Source: Methanosarcinales archaeon (GTDB lineage: Archaea > Halobacteriota > Methanosarcinia > Methanosarcinales > Methanoperedenaceae). Taken from it: DNA of 49,688 nucleotides. This document shows positions 1-8,937 of the stretch, piece by piece. The notes under the pieces are model-generated. The model was not told where the DNA came from. It made no database searches and saw only the letters and a program-made list of their open reading frames with translations. The DNA is taken from NCBI GenBank assembly GCA_905339155.1, contig CAJPFJ010000049.1:1-49688 (forward strand). Direction: 5' to 3'. The translations under genes were made by a program, and so were the position numbers. Positions within the stretch are counted from its first letter, which is position 1. Every line of letters starts with the position of its first letter.

Positions 1-37
1 ATTCGAGAGGCACATCCACTAAAACAAGGATTGAAAC
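1..37 (+). CRISPR. CRISPR repeat, terminal unit of an array cut by the window edge
   Basis: The first 37 bases end in GGATTGAAAC, the hallmark 3' end of many archaeal type I repeats, whose last eight bases (ATTGAAAC) become the crRNA 5' handle. This orientation implies an array transcribed along the + strand and lying to the left of the window. No second copy follows within the next several hundred bases, so this is probably the last (trailer-end) repeat. No cas genes are in the window. With only one copy visible the call rests on the repeat end alone. Confidence 0.7.
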
Positions 38-134
38 CTATTTCATCATCATAGCACAATCTAATATCATAAAGCCCTGATTTCTGAAGTCGTGACAGGA
101 AAAATTGCGTGGGGAATGAAGAATTAACCATATC

Positions 135-1481
135 TCAAAACGCCATCAGAAACAACCATAACGGTATGAATGAAACCCTAACGCCTTCGATTTCTCTTTC
201 TTCCATCAGCGTTTTTGTTACAACATATGCATTTTTAACACTGAAATCATGGCAAAAACTTAAAGTTCCTTTTAAATCCGAATCATCAATAGAAGACCTG
301 TATTTTAATTCAATTGGGACCAATTCAGACCCATAACTCATAATAATATCCGTCTCATTCTTTTTCTTATCAAGCCAGTAAAATATATTTCCCATTGGGT
401 AGCCGGAAACATGCTTGAGGCAGTGCAGATAAACAATTGTTTCGGTATCAAATCCGATATCCTGTCTTTCGCCAATGGAATTCTTAAGGCCGAGATCGCA
501 AAAATATATCTTTTTTTCTTTTTTCTCTGAAGCTTTTTTGCTTTTGGTGTAAAAATCAGATAGATTGATCAGATGAGAACGCGCCAGATGGAAAAGATAT
601 TGTTTTGAAGTTTCCTTGTCCCCCTCATTTTGTTTTGCAATTCCAAGGTAACTGAAACGCTCGCTTGAATGAGATGATATGAACCTGAATACTGATTCAA
701 GGAGCAGAGGGTCACGTATCCTGAAAATTCTTATTATGTCCCTGTAGATCAGGAGGCTTGTATACTCTTCTGCAAGTATTTTGAACCATGTCTCTTCGTT
801 TTTTATATCGAACCATTCGGGGAATCCTCCAACATTCAGGTACAGCAACAGGAAACCCGTTATTTCATTGACTTTAGGAGAAAGATTATAATAAATTTGT
901 TTCATGGATTGAAAATCAAGTGCAACATCCGGTATCTCTATGTCATTGAAATGCAAGAACTCCCTGAACGCAAGCGGGAAAACATCAATAAAACTTATTC
1001 TTCCGGCAAGGCTCTCTGATGAGTTCTTATAAATGAGGCTTGAAGATGAACCTGAAACAATGAATTTTGACGCATATTTTAGATCATAGAACTTTTTCAA
1101 AAGCTGCTGCCATCCTTTAACATTCTGGATCTCATCAATGAAGATATAGCTTTTTGTCTCTTTCAGGGAAACCATGTTATTCTGCTGGCAGAAATCAAGC
1201 GCCTCCTCAAGATCCTCTCTTCCGGGCTTCTCAAAGTCATCTGCATTTATATAGAATATGTTTTTAGGGTTAGTTCCATTATCAAGAAGATACTTAATTG
1301 ATTGGTATATAAGCGTTGATTTGCCGCTTCTCCTTATACCAAGAATTGCAAGGAGCTTTTGATCTTTTAGGTGCTCTGCTATCTCTCCAAGGTATTCTCT
1401 CCGATTTATGCCAATAAGTTCTTCGGGGACATTTCCCGATGCCCACCATGGGTTTCTCTCGATAATACTTCTTTCGTACAT
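135..1481 (-). CDS. AAA-type ATPase with DUF4143 C-terminal domain
   Basis: This 448-residue protein belongs to the archaeal/bacterial AAA_14-DUF4143 family of P-loop ATPases. The Walker A motif GIRRSGKST lies at residues 48-56 and a Walker B motif ending IFIDEIQN near 113-120. The C-terminal third carries a PD-(D/E)xK-like pattern (ETDIIM followed by IELKYRSS), typical of DUF4143. The cellular role is not established; these genes are often abundant and mobile-associated in archaeal genomes. It is transcribed alone. An AT-rich TATA-like stretch lies about 30 bases upstream of the ATG, and the SD is weak. Its closeness to the CRISPR repeat is probably coincidental. Confidence 0.85.
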   Translation of the reverse strand: MYERSIIERNPWWASGNVPEELIGINRREYLGEIAEHLKDQKLLAILGIRRSGKSTLIYQSIKYLLDNGTNPKNIFYINADDFEKPGREDLEEALDFCQQNNMVSLKETKSYIFIDEIQNVKGWQQLLKKFYDLKYASKFIVSGSSSSLIYKNSSESLAGRISFIDVFPLAFREFLHFNDIEIPDVALDFQSMKQIYYNLSPKVNEITGFLLLYLNVGGFPEWFDIKNEETWFKILAEEYTSLLIYRDIIRIFRIRDPLLLESVFRFISSHSSERFSYLGIAKQNEGDKETSKQYLFHLARSHLINLSDFYTKSKKASEKKEKKIYFCDLGLKNSIGERQDIGFDTETIVYLHCLKHVSGYPMGNIFYWLDKKKNETDIIMSYGSELVPIELKYRSSIDDSDLKGTLSFCHDFSVKNAYVVTKTLMEEREIEGVRVSFIPLWLFLMAF

Positions 1482-1675
1482 AATTATTACTAGTATATTA
1501 GCAATAAACTATATATTTTTAGCGGTTATGATAGTAATAACAAATAAAGCAACAAAATGGCGTTAAAGAAACTGCATAACAATAATGGAAAACTTGAGAT
1601 AGTACAAGAAAAAATAAATGCTTGAACATAATTCTAAAGTATTGAAGAAATCACAGGAAAAAAATCGGGATAATT

Positions 1676-2371
1676 ATGAGAATCCATTCAATTGAACACG
1701 AACCTTTTGAGGGGCTTGCAAACATCGAAGTATGGGCAAAAAGCAAAGGTCATAAGATCACAAGAACCCGAATATATAAAAACGAAGAATTCCCGGATAC
1801 CGATGACTTTGACTGGTTAATAATCATGGGCGGCTCAATGAGTGTCTATGAGGAAGAAAAATATCCATGGCTGATCCCTGAAAAGAAATTCATTGGTGAT
1901 GCGATCGCAAAGAACAAGATATTGCTGGGTGTTTGCCTTGGTTCCCAGCTTATTGCAGATGTTCTTTTCGGGAAAGTCAGCCCTAACACCTATAAAGAGA
2001 TCGGCTGGTTCCCTATTTCCCTGACAGCAAAAGGAAAAGAGTCCCGGATATTTGGCGATTTCCCTCATGAATTCACGGCGTTCCAATGGCATGGCGATAC
2101 GTTCATGATACCCGATGACGCTTTGAAAATTTCACAAAGCGAAGCATGCAAAAATCAGGCATTTGAGTATGGGAAAGTTATAGGCATCCAATTCCATCTT
2201 GAATATTCCAAAGAGAGCATCAACCTGATGCTGGAGAATTGCAGTGAAGACCTCATTGACGGGAAATATATCCAGAAGTCCGATGAAATCATATCAAAAA
2301 TGGGAAATCTAGATGAAATGAATAAGTTATTGAACTTATTGCTGGATAATATGGAAAAGAAGTTTGGCTAG
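1676..2371 (+). CDS. class I glutamine amidotransferase (GATase1) protein
   Basis: A stand-alone GATase1 of 231 residues. The catalytic triad is visible: nucleophile Cys87 in GVCLGSQ, and His174 and Glu176 in QFHLEYS; the oxyanion strand MGGSMS is at 51-56. Such proteins hydrolyse glutamine and resemble the GuaA amidotransferase domain, but this one lacks a synthetase domain and its acceptor is unknown. It is monocistronic, 112 bases before the S8e gene, and ends with TAG. Confidence 0.85.
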   Translation: MRIHSIEHEPFEGLANIEVWAKSKGHKITRTRIYKNEEFPDTDDFDWLIIMGGSMSVYEEEKYPWLIPEKKFIGDAIAKNKILLGVCLGSQLIADVLFGKVSPNTYKEIGWFPISLTAKGKESRIFGDFPHEFTAFQWHGDTFMIPDDALKISQSEACKNQAFEYGKVIGIQFHLEYSKESINLMLENCSEDLIDGKYIQKSDEIISKMGNLDEMNKLLNLLLDNMEKKFG

Positions 2372-2483
2372 TCGACCTCGCATAATATTTAATTCTGCAT
2401 TTCTTTAGCGAAAGCTTTTATTACATTACTGCGTAAAAGCGAAAAAATAATTATTCTATAATTTAAGATCAAAGAGGATTATT

Positions 2484-2870
2484 ATGAAGTTCCAGGGAAA
2501 ATCAGTACGAAAATATACAGGCGGAAGACTCATACGGCAAAGAGGCAAGAAAAAATACGAGCTTGGTGGAGAGCAGGCCAATACTCATCTGGGCGAGACC
2601 ATTCGCAAAACTGTGAAAACATTGGGTGGCCGGCTGAAAGTACGCCTTTTAAGGGCGCAAACTGCAATAGTAACAGACCCATCAACGAAGACTTCAAAGA
2701 CTGTAAAAATAGAAACTGTTACCGGAAATCCGGCAAATATACATTATGTAAGGCGAAATATTGTGACAAAAGGCTCCATAATCAAGACTGAAATTGGAAG
2801 CGCCCGCGTCACTAATAGGCCTGGACAGGAAGGCAGCATTAACGCTGTTCTCATACCCAGTACTGCTTAA
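2484..2870 (+). CDS. rps8e: 30S ribosomal protein S8e
   Basis: 128 residues matching the archaeal S8e family over its full length: a basic N-terminus (MKFQGKSVRKYTGGRLI), the conserved KRxxELGxxxAxT-like region and the C-terminal NPANIHYVRRNIVTKGSII segment. S8e is an archaeal/eukaryotic small-subunit protein. Its own promoter is likely: a TATA-like TTCTATAATTT lies 25-35 bases before the ATG, with AGAGG as SD. The 3' end overlaps the convergent flavoprotein gene by 20 bases. Confidence 0.97.
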   Translation: MKFQGKSVRKYTGGRLIRQRGKKKYELGGEQANTHLGETIRKTVKTLGGRLKVRLLRAQTAIVTDPSTKTSKTVKIETVTGNPANIHYVRRNIVTKGSIIKTEIGSARVTNRPGQEGSINAVLIPSTA

Positions 2871-3882
2871 AAGTAACCCATAATTCCGGCAGATGCTCCT
2901 GTAATAGATTATTATAATAGCAGGCATCCATTTTTATTCTTTTCTCAAGGGCACGATCCAGCGGCCTGCCAAGCAATTTGCGTATTTTTGTTTCATATTC
3001 CCACAGTAGCGTAATATCATCATTTTCCAGCGCTTTTATTATTGTTTTTCCTGCTAATTCACCCGCAAGTATCGCATTATTGATGCCAGCGCCCGTTATC
3101 GGGTCTGCCATTCCTGCACTGTCACCCGCAAGAAGAACGTTTCCAAATACAAGTTTTTCACGAAGTCCTCCGATTGGAAGGGCGCCTGCTATATATCCTG
3201 TTCTTTTACCGAAAATCCGATCCGCGATTTTTGATCCGGCTATAAATGAATCAAGGTTCTCACGCGGGGATTTTTTTCCTTTTATCATTCCCAGCCCGAC
3301 TTTTGCTGATTTTTCCCCTGTTGGATATATCCAGATATATCCTCCCGGGGCATAATCCGAATCAAAAAAGATCTCACATGTTTGCGAAATAAGTTCGATA
3401 CCATTAACATTATACTGGGCACAGGCCGCAAATCTTTGCTGCTGCAATCTTAATATTGAAGCGGTCTTTGAAAAAACACCATCTGCGCCAACTATTATTC
3501 TTCCGGGTGCACTGCCGTTATGGAATTTTACCTTTTCTGGACTTATTTCGATCAGCGGTGAATTCCACATTATTTGGGCGCCTAATTCTCTCGCTTTTGA
3601 CAATAAACTCATATCAAACGAAGGTCTATCCACAACATATCCATTCAATGAAAAATCATGATACGACTCGTCAGGAAAATATGTGCGCATTCGTTTTATA
3701 TTTGACTGCAAAACCGATTCATGGGGGACCTCAAAATTTATCGTTTTACTGATATACCCGGCGCAAGGCGACATGCACGTTTCGTTTTTTTCAATAATAA
3801 GGACATTGTAACCTGCCAGTGCTACTGTTCTTGCAGTAACAGATCCGGCGGGCCCTGCTCCGATAACGATAACATCATACAT
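2851..3882 (-). CDS. geranylgeranyl reductase family flavoprotein
   Basis: 343 residues of the FAD-dependent geranylgeranyl reductase/digeranylgeranylglycerophospholipid reductase family, which saturates archaeal lipid or quinone isoprenoid chains. The dinucleotide-binding GAGPAG is at residues 8-13 and the second FAD motif reads LLAGDSAGMADPITGAG. The ATG at 3882 is chosen over one at 3897 because it shares one base with the stop of the upstream lipoate ligase (TAATG) and starts directly at MYDVIVIGAG. It is the last gene of the lplB-lplA-flavoprotein operon. The substrate cannot be read from the sequence. Confidence 0.85.
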   Translation of the reverse strand: MYDVIVIGAGPAGSVTARTVALAGYNVLIIEKNETCMSPCAGYISKTINFEVPHESVLQSNIKRMRTYFPDESYHDFSLNGYVVDRPSFDMSLLSKARELGAQIMWNSPLIEISPEKVKFHNGSAPGRIIVGADGVFSKTASILRLQQQRFAACAQYNVNGIELISQTCEIFFDSDYAPGGYIWIYPTGEKSAKVGLGMIKGKKSPRENLDSFIAGSKIADRIFGKRTGYIAGALPIGGLREKLVFGNVLLAGDSAGMADPITGAGINNAILAGELAGKTIIKALENDDITLLWEYETKIRKLLGRPLDRALEKRIKMDACYYNNLLQEHLPELWVTFKQYWV

Positions 3883-4625
3883 TAGCGATAGACCCATTCA
3901 TTTGAGTAATACTTTGGCAAAAGAGAATTTGTAAGCTTTATTTCCTTCTCGCTCAGGGATCCGGTTTTTAGACGAATAGAAAAGCGTTCCTCAAATTTCT
4001 TTTTCATAACATTTTTTATCTCTTCCATATCATGCTGTTCCCCGAGTTCCCTGTCAAGCCATGTGAGCCCTTCCCTTATTGATGCAATTTTTTTATCCAT
4101 GAATTTCTCTTTCGGGATATTTGAGATCCTGAGCATCTCCTCTATATCAAAATCAAGAAGAAGAGTTCCATTCTGGAGCAGTTTTCCTTCCCAGCGCGTC
4201 TGGGCGTTACCAGAGATCTTCTTGTTATCCACAACTACATCGTTTATCGGGCGAAAAGCCGCATTCAGGTTATAATGTATTAGTGTATCTATAAGGACGC
4301 CGCATATTTGTTTATAAGATTCAATTATATCCATAGGGAACAATTCATTATCGATCGTTCCCACCACACCATAATTTACCTGCCTGCAACGGTCGTCTGA
4401 AAATGCAATGCCTCCCCCGCTTATGCGCCTTGTGATAGTATAGCCTTCACATTGCGAAATATTCAATTCGACCTGCGCTTTCTGGAAAAAACCAAGGATA
4501 ATGGATTTTTTCGGAGTCCAGAAAAAGAAGGTATTGCCTTCATCGGATTTCAGTATGGCTTCATCCATGGCCATCATATCGCGAATATCCACAAGACCAA
4601 AATCAATAAAACGCCATTCTTCCAT
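3882..4625 (-). CDS. lplA: lipoate-protein ligase A, catalytic subunit
   Basis: 247 residues of the BPL/LplA catalytic domain. The signature RRISGGG is at 66-72 and the acyl-adenylate lysine sits in NKKISGNAQ near 136, followed by LLQNGTLLLD. It would adenylate lipoate and transfer it to an acceptor lysine. It lacks the accessory C-terminal domain found in bacterial LplA; that domain is encoded separately one base upstream (4627-4914), the arrangement known from Thermoplasma. The lipoyl acceptor (GcvH or a 2-oxoacid dehydrogenase E2) is not in the window. Confidence 0.9.
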   Translation of the reverse strand: MEEWRFIDFGLVDIRDMMAMDEAILKSDEGNTFFFWTPKKSIILGFFQKAQVELNISQCEGYTITRRISGGGIAFSDDRCRQVNYGVVGTIDNELFPMDIIESYKQICGVLIDTLIHYNLNAAFRPINDVVVDNKKISGNAQTRWEGKLLQNGTLLLDFDIEEMLRISNIPKEKFMDKKIASIREGLTWLDRELGEQHDMEEIKNVMKKKFEERFSIRLKTGSLSEKEIKLTNSLLPKYYSNEWVYR

Positions 4626-4626
4626 A

Positions 4627-4914
4627 TTATCCCTCCAGCGCCTTCATTATGGATTCGGCGAAGTCAGAAGGCGTTGTTCCAGGCGACTGGATATTTTCCC
4701 TGGTGTATATTTCTTTTATTTTCTGCTCCACATCTTCACGTTTTGCCTTAATTCCCTTTAGTTCTTCGACGATCATAAAGAAAGCCTCTTCAGGGAACAG
4801 GAAGAAATCTCCTGAGATGCTTATTTCTTTTATCATGCCTTTCTCGATTGTAACGAATGATCTTATGAGTCCACCTTTTGATTTATGGATTCCCTGTGGC
4901 GTTTTACTTTCCAT
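4627..4914 (-). CDS. lplB: lipoate ligase accessory (C-terminal) domain subunit
   Basis: 95 residues equivalent to the C-terminal domain of bacterial LplA. It begins with GLIRSFVTIEKGMIKEISI, continues with SGDFFLFPEEAF and ends in two helices (SDFAESIMKALEG). In archaeal two-component ligases this small subunit is required for lipoate adenylation. It is first in the operon, one base before lplA. It is divergent from pdxT, with a shared promoter region at 4915-5008. Confidence 0.85.
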   Translation of the reverse strand: MESKTPQGIHKSKGGLIRSFVTIEKGMIKEISISGDFFLFPEEAFFMIVEELKGIKAKREDVEQKIKEIYTRENIQSPGTTPSDFAESIMKALEG

Positions 4915-5008
4915 TGTATTTGCTCCGGCTTATTCAGGAACATCCTGCTTCTATAAAAAAACTTCTTTAAAAAGAATATTTTATATTCTTAAATAATAAG
5001 TTAGATGC

Positions 5009-5602
5009 ATGCGTATCGGAGTTATCGCTATCCAGGGAAATGTCGAAGAACATGTTAATGCATTAGGAAATGCACTGCTTAAGGCTGATCTTCAAGCCGA
5101 AGTAATAAAAATAAAACACAAAGGATCAGTTAATTCATGCGATGCTTTGATCCTGCCGGGAGGAGAAAGCACAACACTTGGCCGGCTATTGAAACGAGAA
5201 GGTATCGCTTCTGAAATAAAGACCGCAGCCAACTCCGGGATCCCTATTATGGGAACATGTGCGGGGCTTGTTCTTCTTGCAAAATATGGGGACGAACAGG
5301 TAGAAAAAACGGGGCAATCACTACTTGGGATTATGGATATCCAGGTAAACAGGAACGCATTCGGGCGCCAGAAAGAATCATTCGAGACCATGATCGATTT
5401 TGATGGATTTGACAAACCTTTTAATGCGATATTCATCAGGGCCCCCAGCATCACAGGATGCACAAATAAAGTTGAAATACTTTCAAAGTATAACGATCAA
5501 ATTGTGGCAGCAAGACAGGAAAATATACTTGCCCTTGCATTTCATCCTGAATTGACAGATGATTACAGGATACACCATTATTTTTTGAAAATGATAGGAT
5601 AG
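5009..5602 (+). CDS. pdxT: pyridoxal 5'-phosphate synthase glutaminase subunit PdxT
   Basis: 197 residues, full length for PdxT (SNO family). It supplies ammonia from glutamine to PdxS for PLP synthesis. Visible features are GGEST at 51-55, catalytic Cys84 in GTCAGLVLLA, and His179/Glu181 in FHPEL. A TATA-like TTTTATATTCTT lies 20-30 bases before the ATG, so the transcript is leaderless or nearly so. pdxS is not in this window. The stop is TAG, two bases before the end of the convergent gene. Confidence 0.95.
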   Translation: MRIGVIAIQGNVEEHVNALGNALLKADLQAEVIKIKHKGSVNSCDALILPGGESTTLGRLLKREGIASEIKTAANSGIPIMGTCAGLVLLAKYGDEQVEKTGQSLLGIMDIQVNRNAFGRQKESFETMIDFDGFDKPFNAIFIRAPSITGCTNKVEILSKYNDQIVAARQENILALAFHPELTDDYRIHHYFLKMIG

Positions 5603-5603
5603 A

Positions 5604-6752
5604 TCATCCCATCTTTTTCAATTTCTTCTCAATTTCCTCGAGGTTATCCTGATATGATTTCCTCTTATCCTCATATTCTTCATCAAGAAGATCCCCTGAT
5701 TCATATTTCTCTTCAAGGTCCTTGATCCTGGATAAAAATTGTTTTTTGAGGTCTTCAAGTTCGTTCACATTTTTCCCTTCATATTTTCCGGATAATACAG
5801 AACTATCAGCTTCGGAAGGTTCTTCTATTTCTTCTTCGGTTTCTTCTGAGGCTTCTTCACCATTCTTATCGGATTTTAATTTTTTCTTAATGTAGGGATA
5901 CAAGAGAGCAAGAATTATCAATATCCCGATAACAATAAAAACAGGGTTTGTCAATATTCCGATAACATTGTTTTGGCTTGCCGAAGTTGGTAACAAGGAT
6001 CGTGTTATTTCGACATTTATTTCCTTAAATTCCGGAGACGAAAACCTGAATATCTCACCTTTTTCGTCCACCTCAGTTGCAGCGATCTTGTTGCCATTGT
6101 CATCAGTGAATTTTATTGTATTACCTTCCGATTTTGTAATTTTTATAACAATTGCCGCAAGATCTTGTTTTTCCACATATGGATAACTTATTATTGCAGG
6201 AACAGCCAATTTCTTGGAAAATATTTCATTTCCTTGGGCCTTCTGTTGAACAGCATATTCTAAAACATAAAGGAACGGTAAACGGCTGTTTTGTTCAACA
6301 TAACCCGGCCAGCTAATAATATTCCCATTTTGGGAAGAATCGATTGGCACCAGCCCGCCGCCTGTCATCATTTCCGACTGGGCAACATTGATACCCTCTG
6401 AACCTTCAGGCACCCATGTTCTTAGATCTCCAAAGAAATTCTTTGTACCGGTATTACTGAAAATAAGGGTTTCACGGACAAACAATTTATTTTCTGCCTT
6501 TAATTGGACTGTATCAACTTCGATCAGATGCTGGATCATAATGATATCCTGGTCTGATTCAGTTGTATTATTTAAGTCGATTTGCGGGATCGTCCCTGTT
6601 TCTTGCGGGATATTTGTATTATTTGTATTATTTGTAGTATTTGTAGTATTTGTAGCATTTGAATTGCCGCCATATCCCGGAAATCCTAAAGCGCCATTTA
6701 TCAATAAAATGACTAAGAATGTTGAGATTGTTATTTTTGTTATGTTTTTCAT
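5604..6752 (-). CDS. secreted, membrane-anchored protein with acidic coiled-coil tail
   Basis: 382 residues from the ATG at 6752, which gives a clean signal peptide (MKNITKITISTFLVILLING). The order is signal, an Asn/Thr tract dense in N-x-T sequons (about 25-50), an extracellular beta-rich region, a single membrane helix near 280-300 followed by KKKLK, an acidic linker, and a charged coiled coil containing ESGDLLDEEY. No catalytic motif is recognised. The topology (large outside, tail inside) and the tail resemble the 39408-41054 protein of the cytochrome locus. Confidence 0.8.
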   Translation of the reverse strand: MKNITKITISTFLVILLINGALGFPGYGGNSNATNTTNTTNNTNNTNIPQETGTIPQIDLNNTTESDQDIIMIQHLIEVDTVQLKAENKLFVRETLIFSNTGTKNFFGDLRTWVPEGSEGINVAQSEMMTGGGLVPIDSSQNGNIISWPGYVEQNSRLPFLYVLEYAVQQKAQGNEIFSKKLAVPAIISYPYVEKQDLAAIVIKITKSEGNTIKFTDDNGNKIAATEVDEKGEIFRFSSPEFKEINVEITRSLLPTSASQNNVIGILTNPVFIVIGILIILALLYPYIKKKLKSDKNGEEASEETEEEIEEPSEADSSVLSGKYEGKNVNELEDLKKQFLSRIKDLEEKYESGDLLDEEYEDKRKSYQDNLEEIEKKLKKMG

Positions 6753-6895
6753 TGATTCACATCCATCCCTAATTGTATTTAAGATAATAATTAAGTTATC
6801 TATTTTAAATTTGAAAGCTATTATTTTATTGGTCGCAAAACTTATCACGATAAGAGTTGAAGAGGATATATAAATACTGAAATATTTTGATCATT

Positions 6896-7543
6896 ATGCC
6901 TTACGCATCAAAAGATAGACAGGAATTCATCAAACGTTCAAACCTTAGCCCCGATGCCAGAATCCTGGATTTAGGGGGAATGCTATCAGAAGAACTCACC
7001 GGCGCTGTTTTCGGGATAACTTCAAAAAGACCGATTTCAAATGCTGTTCTCATAAGACCGCTGCTTTTACCATTTAAGAATTCAGTATTCAACGCAGTTA
7101 TTTCTTATCATTATTTTGACATGGTATCATCAGGAAAACTTGATTTCATATTTGAAGAAACAGCAAGAGTGCTTGAAAAGGATGCAAACTTTTCATTCAT
7201 GATAATGAACTGGACTGCAAATAATGAAGAGCAAAAAGCAAATCTGCTTTTTAATGAAGTCCTGAAAAGTATTGGCGCCCTTTACCAGCACGATTTTGAA
7301 GGGATAAGCATGAAGCTAAATAAAGCGGGATTTACACAGATAACTGTTGAAAGCATTAAACGTGATATTGCGGTGCCTCATGAATTTGTGGATGAGCACC
7401 TTTTGATGCTGGGAAACCTTGTAAAAATTGAAAAAACACAGGGTAGGGAAGGTTTAAAAGCGCTTTCCAAGCAGTATTTCCACAAAGTAAAAGAACATGG
7501 TGAAACCATGCTGCCAGCTATTCATTTTATTGCGAAGAAGTAA
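6896..7543 (+). CDS. class I SAM-dependent methyltransferase-like protein, degenerate
   Basis: 215 residues with a methyltransferase-like layout: the motif I position reads ILDLGGMLSEE instead of the usual DxGxGxG, and FKNSVFNAVISYHYFD and ETARVLEKDANFSF resemble Methyltransf_11 motifs. The poor motif I makes enzymatic activity uncertain. The ATG at 6896 is chosen because a strong TATATAAATA box lies about 25 bases upstream, which suggests a leaderless mRNA. It is followed one base later by the METTL5 gene and is probably cotranscribed with it. Confidence 0.7.
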   Translation: MPYASKDRQEFIKRSNLSPDARILDLGGMLSEELTGAVFGITSKRPISNAVLIRPLLLPFKNSVFNAVISYHYFDMVSSGKLDFIFEETARVLEKDANFSFMIMNWTANNEEQKANLLFNEVLKSIGALYQHDFEGISMKLNKAGFTQITVESIKRDIAVPHEFVDEHLLMLGNLVKIEKTQGREGLKALSKQYFHKVKEHGETMLPAIHFIAKK

Positions 7544-7544
7544 A

Positions 7545-8144
7545 ATGAAGAAAATACAACTTGAGATGATGCTGGAAAAAGTGGAAGGTTTCAAGTCACC
7601 GAAAGCTGATAAGGAACAATATGCAACACCAGCAACTGTTGCATCAGAGCTATTGCATTTTGCTTTTATGAGAGGGGACATTATAGATACTGTTTATGAT
7701 CTTGGATGCGGAAGTGGTATCTTTGCTATTGGCGCTAAACTGCTGGGGGCAGAAAAGGTTATAGGTTTTGATGATGATAAAGATGTTTTAGAGATTGCAC
7801 GGGCAAATGCACATAAACTTGACGTTGATGTTGAGTTCGTATGCAACAATATTTCAGATGTCAGTGGAAAAGCGCATACGGTTGTAATGAATCCGCCTTT
7901 TGGCGCGCAGAAGAAAGGAAGTGATCGCCCTTTTTTGAGGAAAGCCCTCGAATTAAGCAGCGTGGTATATTCCCTACATAATGCAGGAAGTGCAGAATTC
8001 ATAAGAAAATTCATAAGCCCATCGGTCATAACAGAATACAAATTAATAGATTTCCCGATAAAAAGGACATTCGGGTTTCATAAGAAGGAAAGACTGGTCA
8101 TAAAAGTTGAGATATACAGGATCGAGAAAAGAACAGAGGGATAA
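7545..8144 (+). CDS. METTL5-family rRNA adenine-N6 methyltransferase
   Basis: 199 residues with motif I DLGCGSG at 52-58 and the N6-adenine signature NPPFG at 116-120, followed by AQKKGSDRPFL, as in the archaeal/eukaryotic METTL5 family. Eukaryotic METTL5 makes m6A in 18S rRNA; an equivalent SSU rRNA role is expected here. The ATG lies one base after the preceding stop. It heads an RNA-metabolism cluster with csl4 and rpoL. Confidence 0.88.
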   Translation: MKKIQLEMMLEKVEGFKSPKADKEQYATPATVASELLHFAFMRGDIIDTVYDLGCGSGIFAIGAKLLGAEKVIGFDDDKDVLEIARANAHKLDVDVEFVCNNISDVSGKAHTVVMNPPFGAQKKGSDRPFLRKALELSSVVYSLHNAGSAEFIRKFISPSVITEYKLIDFPIKRTFGFHKKERLVIKVEIYRIEKRTEG

Positions 8145-8146
8145 TT

Positions 8147-8929
8147 ATTAGAATCAAAAGAAAGAAAATAACAAGCAGGAGAAAGCTTGGCAAGGGTGAT
8201 GAAAAAGAACCCAAAGAAGTAAAAGAAAGCGAGCTCGAGCTGGAAGAAGAGGTTGAAGAAGTAACCCCGGAATCGGAAATTACAGAGGAGAATTCAGAAG
8301 AAACAGTTCAGCCAGAAGAACCTGTTGAGCCCGAACCTGTTGAAGAAACAGTCGAAGAAGAACCAAAAGAAGAAACAAGAACTGTTTTGCCCGGAGATCT
8401 TATTGGAACTTCGGAAGAATTCATGCCAAAAAGTGGCGCATATATGGATGCGGGAAATATTTACGCATCAACAAGCGGTATTGTTAAGATAAATAATAAA
8501 GAGCGTTCCATATCAATTGAACCGGTCACGAACACCCCTCCCCATCTTGTGGTTGGAGATATCGTTATCGGGCAGGTTACAGATGTGAAAGATTCAGTCG
8601 CGCTCGTTGAGATCGCAGGAATTAAAGGTAAAGGCGAACGCGAGATAGTCAATGCGGAGCAGGCGGCAATTCATGTATCTAATGTAAAGGACGCCTATGT
8701 CAAGGAATTGTATTATGAATTCGCTCCGTTTGATATAGTAAAGGCCAGAGTACTTGACCTTCGGAATATGCGGTTATCAACTGTCAATAAGGAACTTGGC
8801 GTTATGAAGGCTTATTGCGGAAATTGCAGGACCGTTTTGAAATTAGATAACAACAAACTTAAATGTCCCAAATGTGAAAGGACCGAGACAAGAAAATTAT
8901 CTTCGGATTACGGGACAGGCATTATTTAG
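8147..8929 (+). CDS. csl4: exosome RNA-binding protein Csl4 with acidic N-terminal extension
   Basis: The core from VLPGDLIGTSEEF (about 8384 on) matches archaeal Csl4: an N-terminal domain, an S1 domain and a C-terminal zinc ribbon (CGNC...CPKC). Csl4 caps the archaeal exosome. The same frame is open back to 8111 and encodes a basic start (RIKRKKITSRRK) and then about 60 Glu/Pro-rich residues that look genuinely coding. This stretch has no ATG, GTG or TTG. The plausible starts are ATT at 8144 or 8147, just after GAGGG, coupled to the METTL5 stop. TTG at 8387 would give only the core. The start is therefore uncertain; the identity is not. It ends with TAG. Confidence 0.85.
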   Translation: MRIKRKKITSRRKLGKGDEKEPKEVKESELELEEEVEEVTPESEITEENSEETVQPEEPVEPEPVEETVEEEPKEETRTVLPGDLIGTSEEFMPKSGAYMDAGNIYASTSGIVKINNKERSISIEPVTNTPPHLVVGDIVIGQVTDVKDSVALVEIAGIKGKGEREIVNAEQAAIHVSNVKDAYVKELYYEFAPFDIVKARVLDLRNMRLSTVNKELGVMKAYCGNCRTVLKLDNNKLKCPKCERTETRKLSSDYGTGII

Positions 8930-8937
8930 GTGATATT

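Noticed and set aside
1557..1625. 22-codon + strand ORF between the ATPase and the amidotransferase
   Set aside because: No SD and low-complexity composition; likely chance.
2400..2460. Possible seventh operator upstream of S8e (TTAC...GTAAA)
   Set aside because: The spacer is 8 rather than 7 and the left half lacks the first T; a ribosomal gene also does not fit the set.
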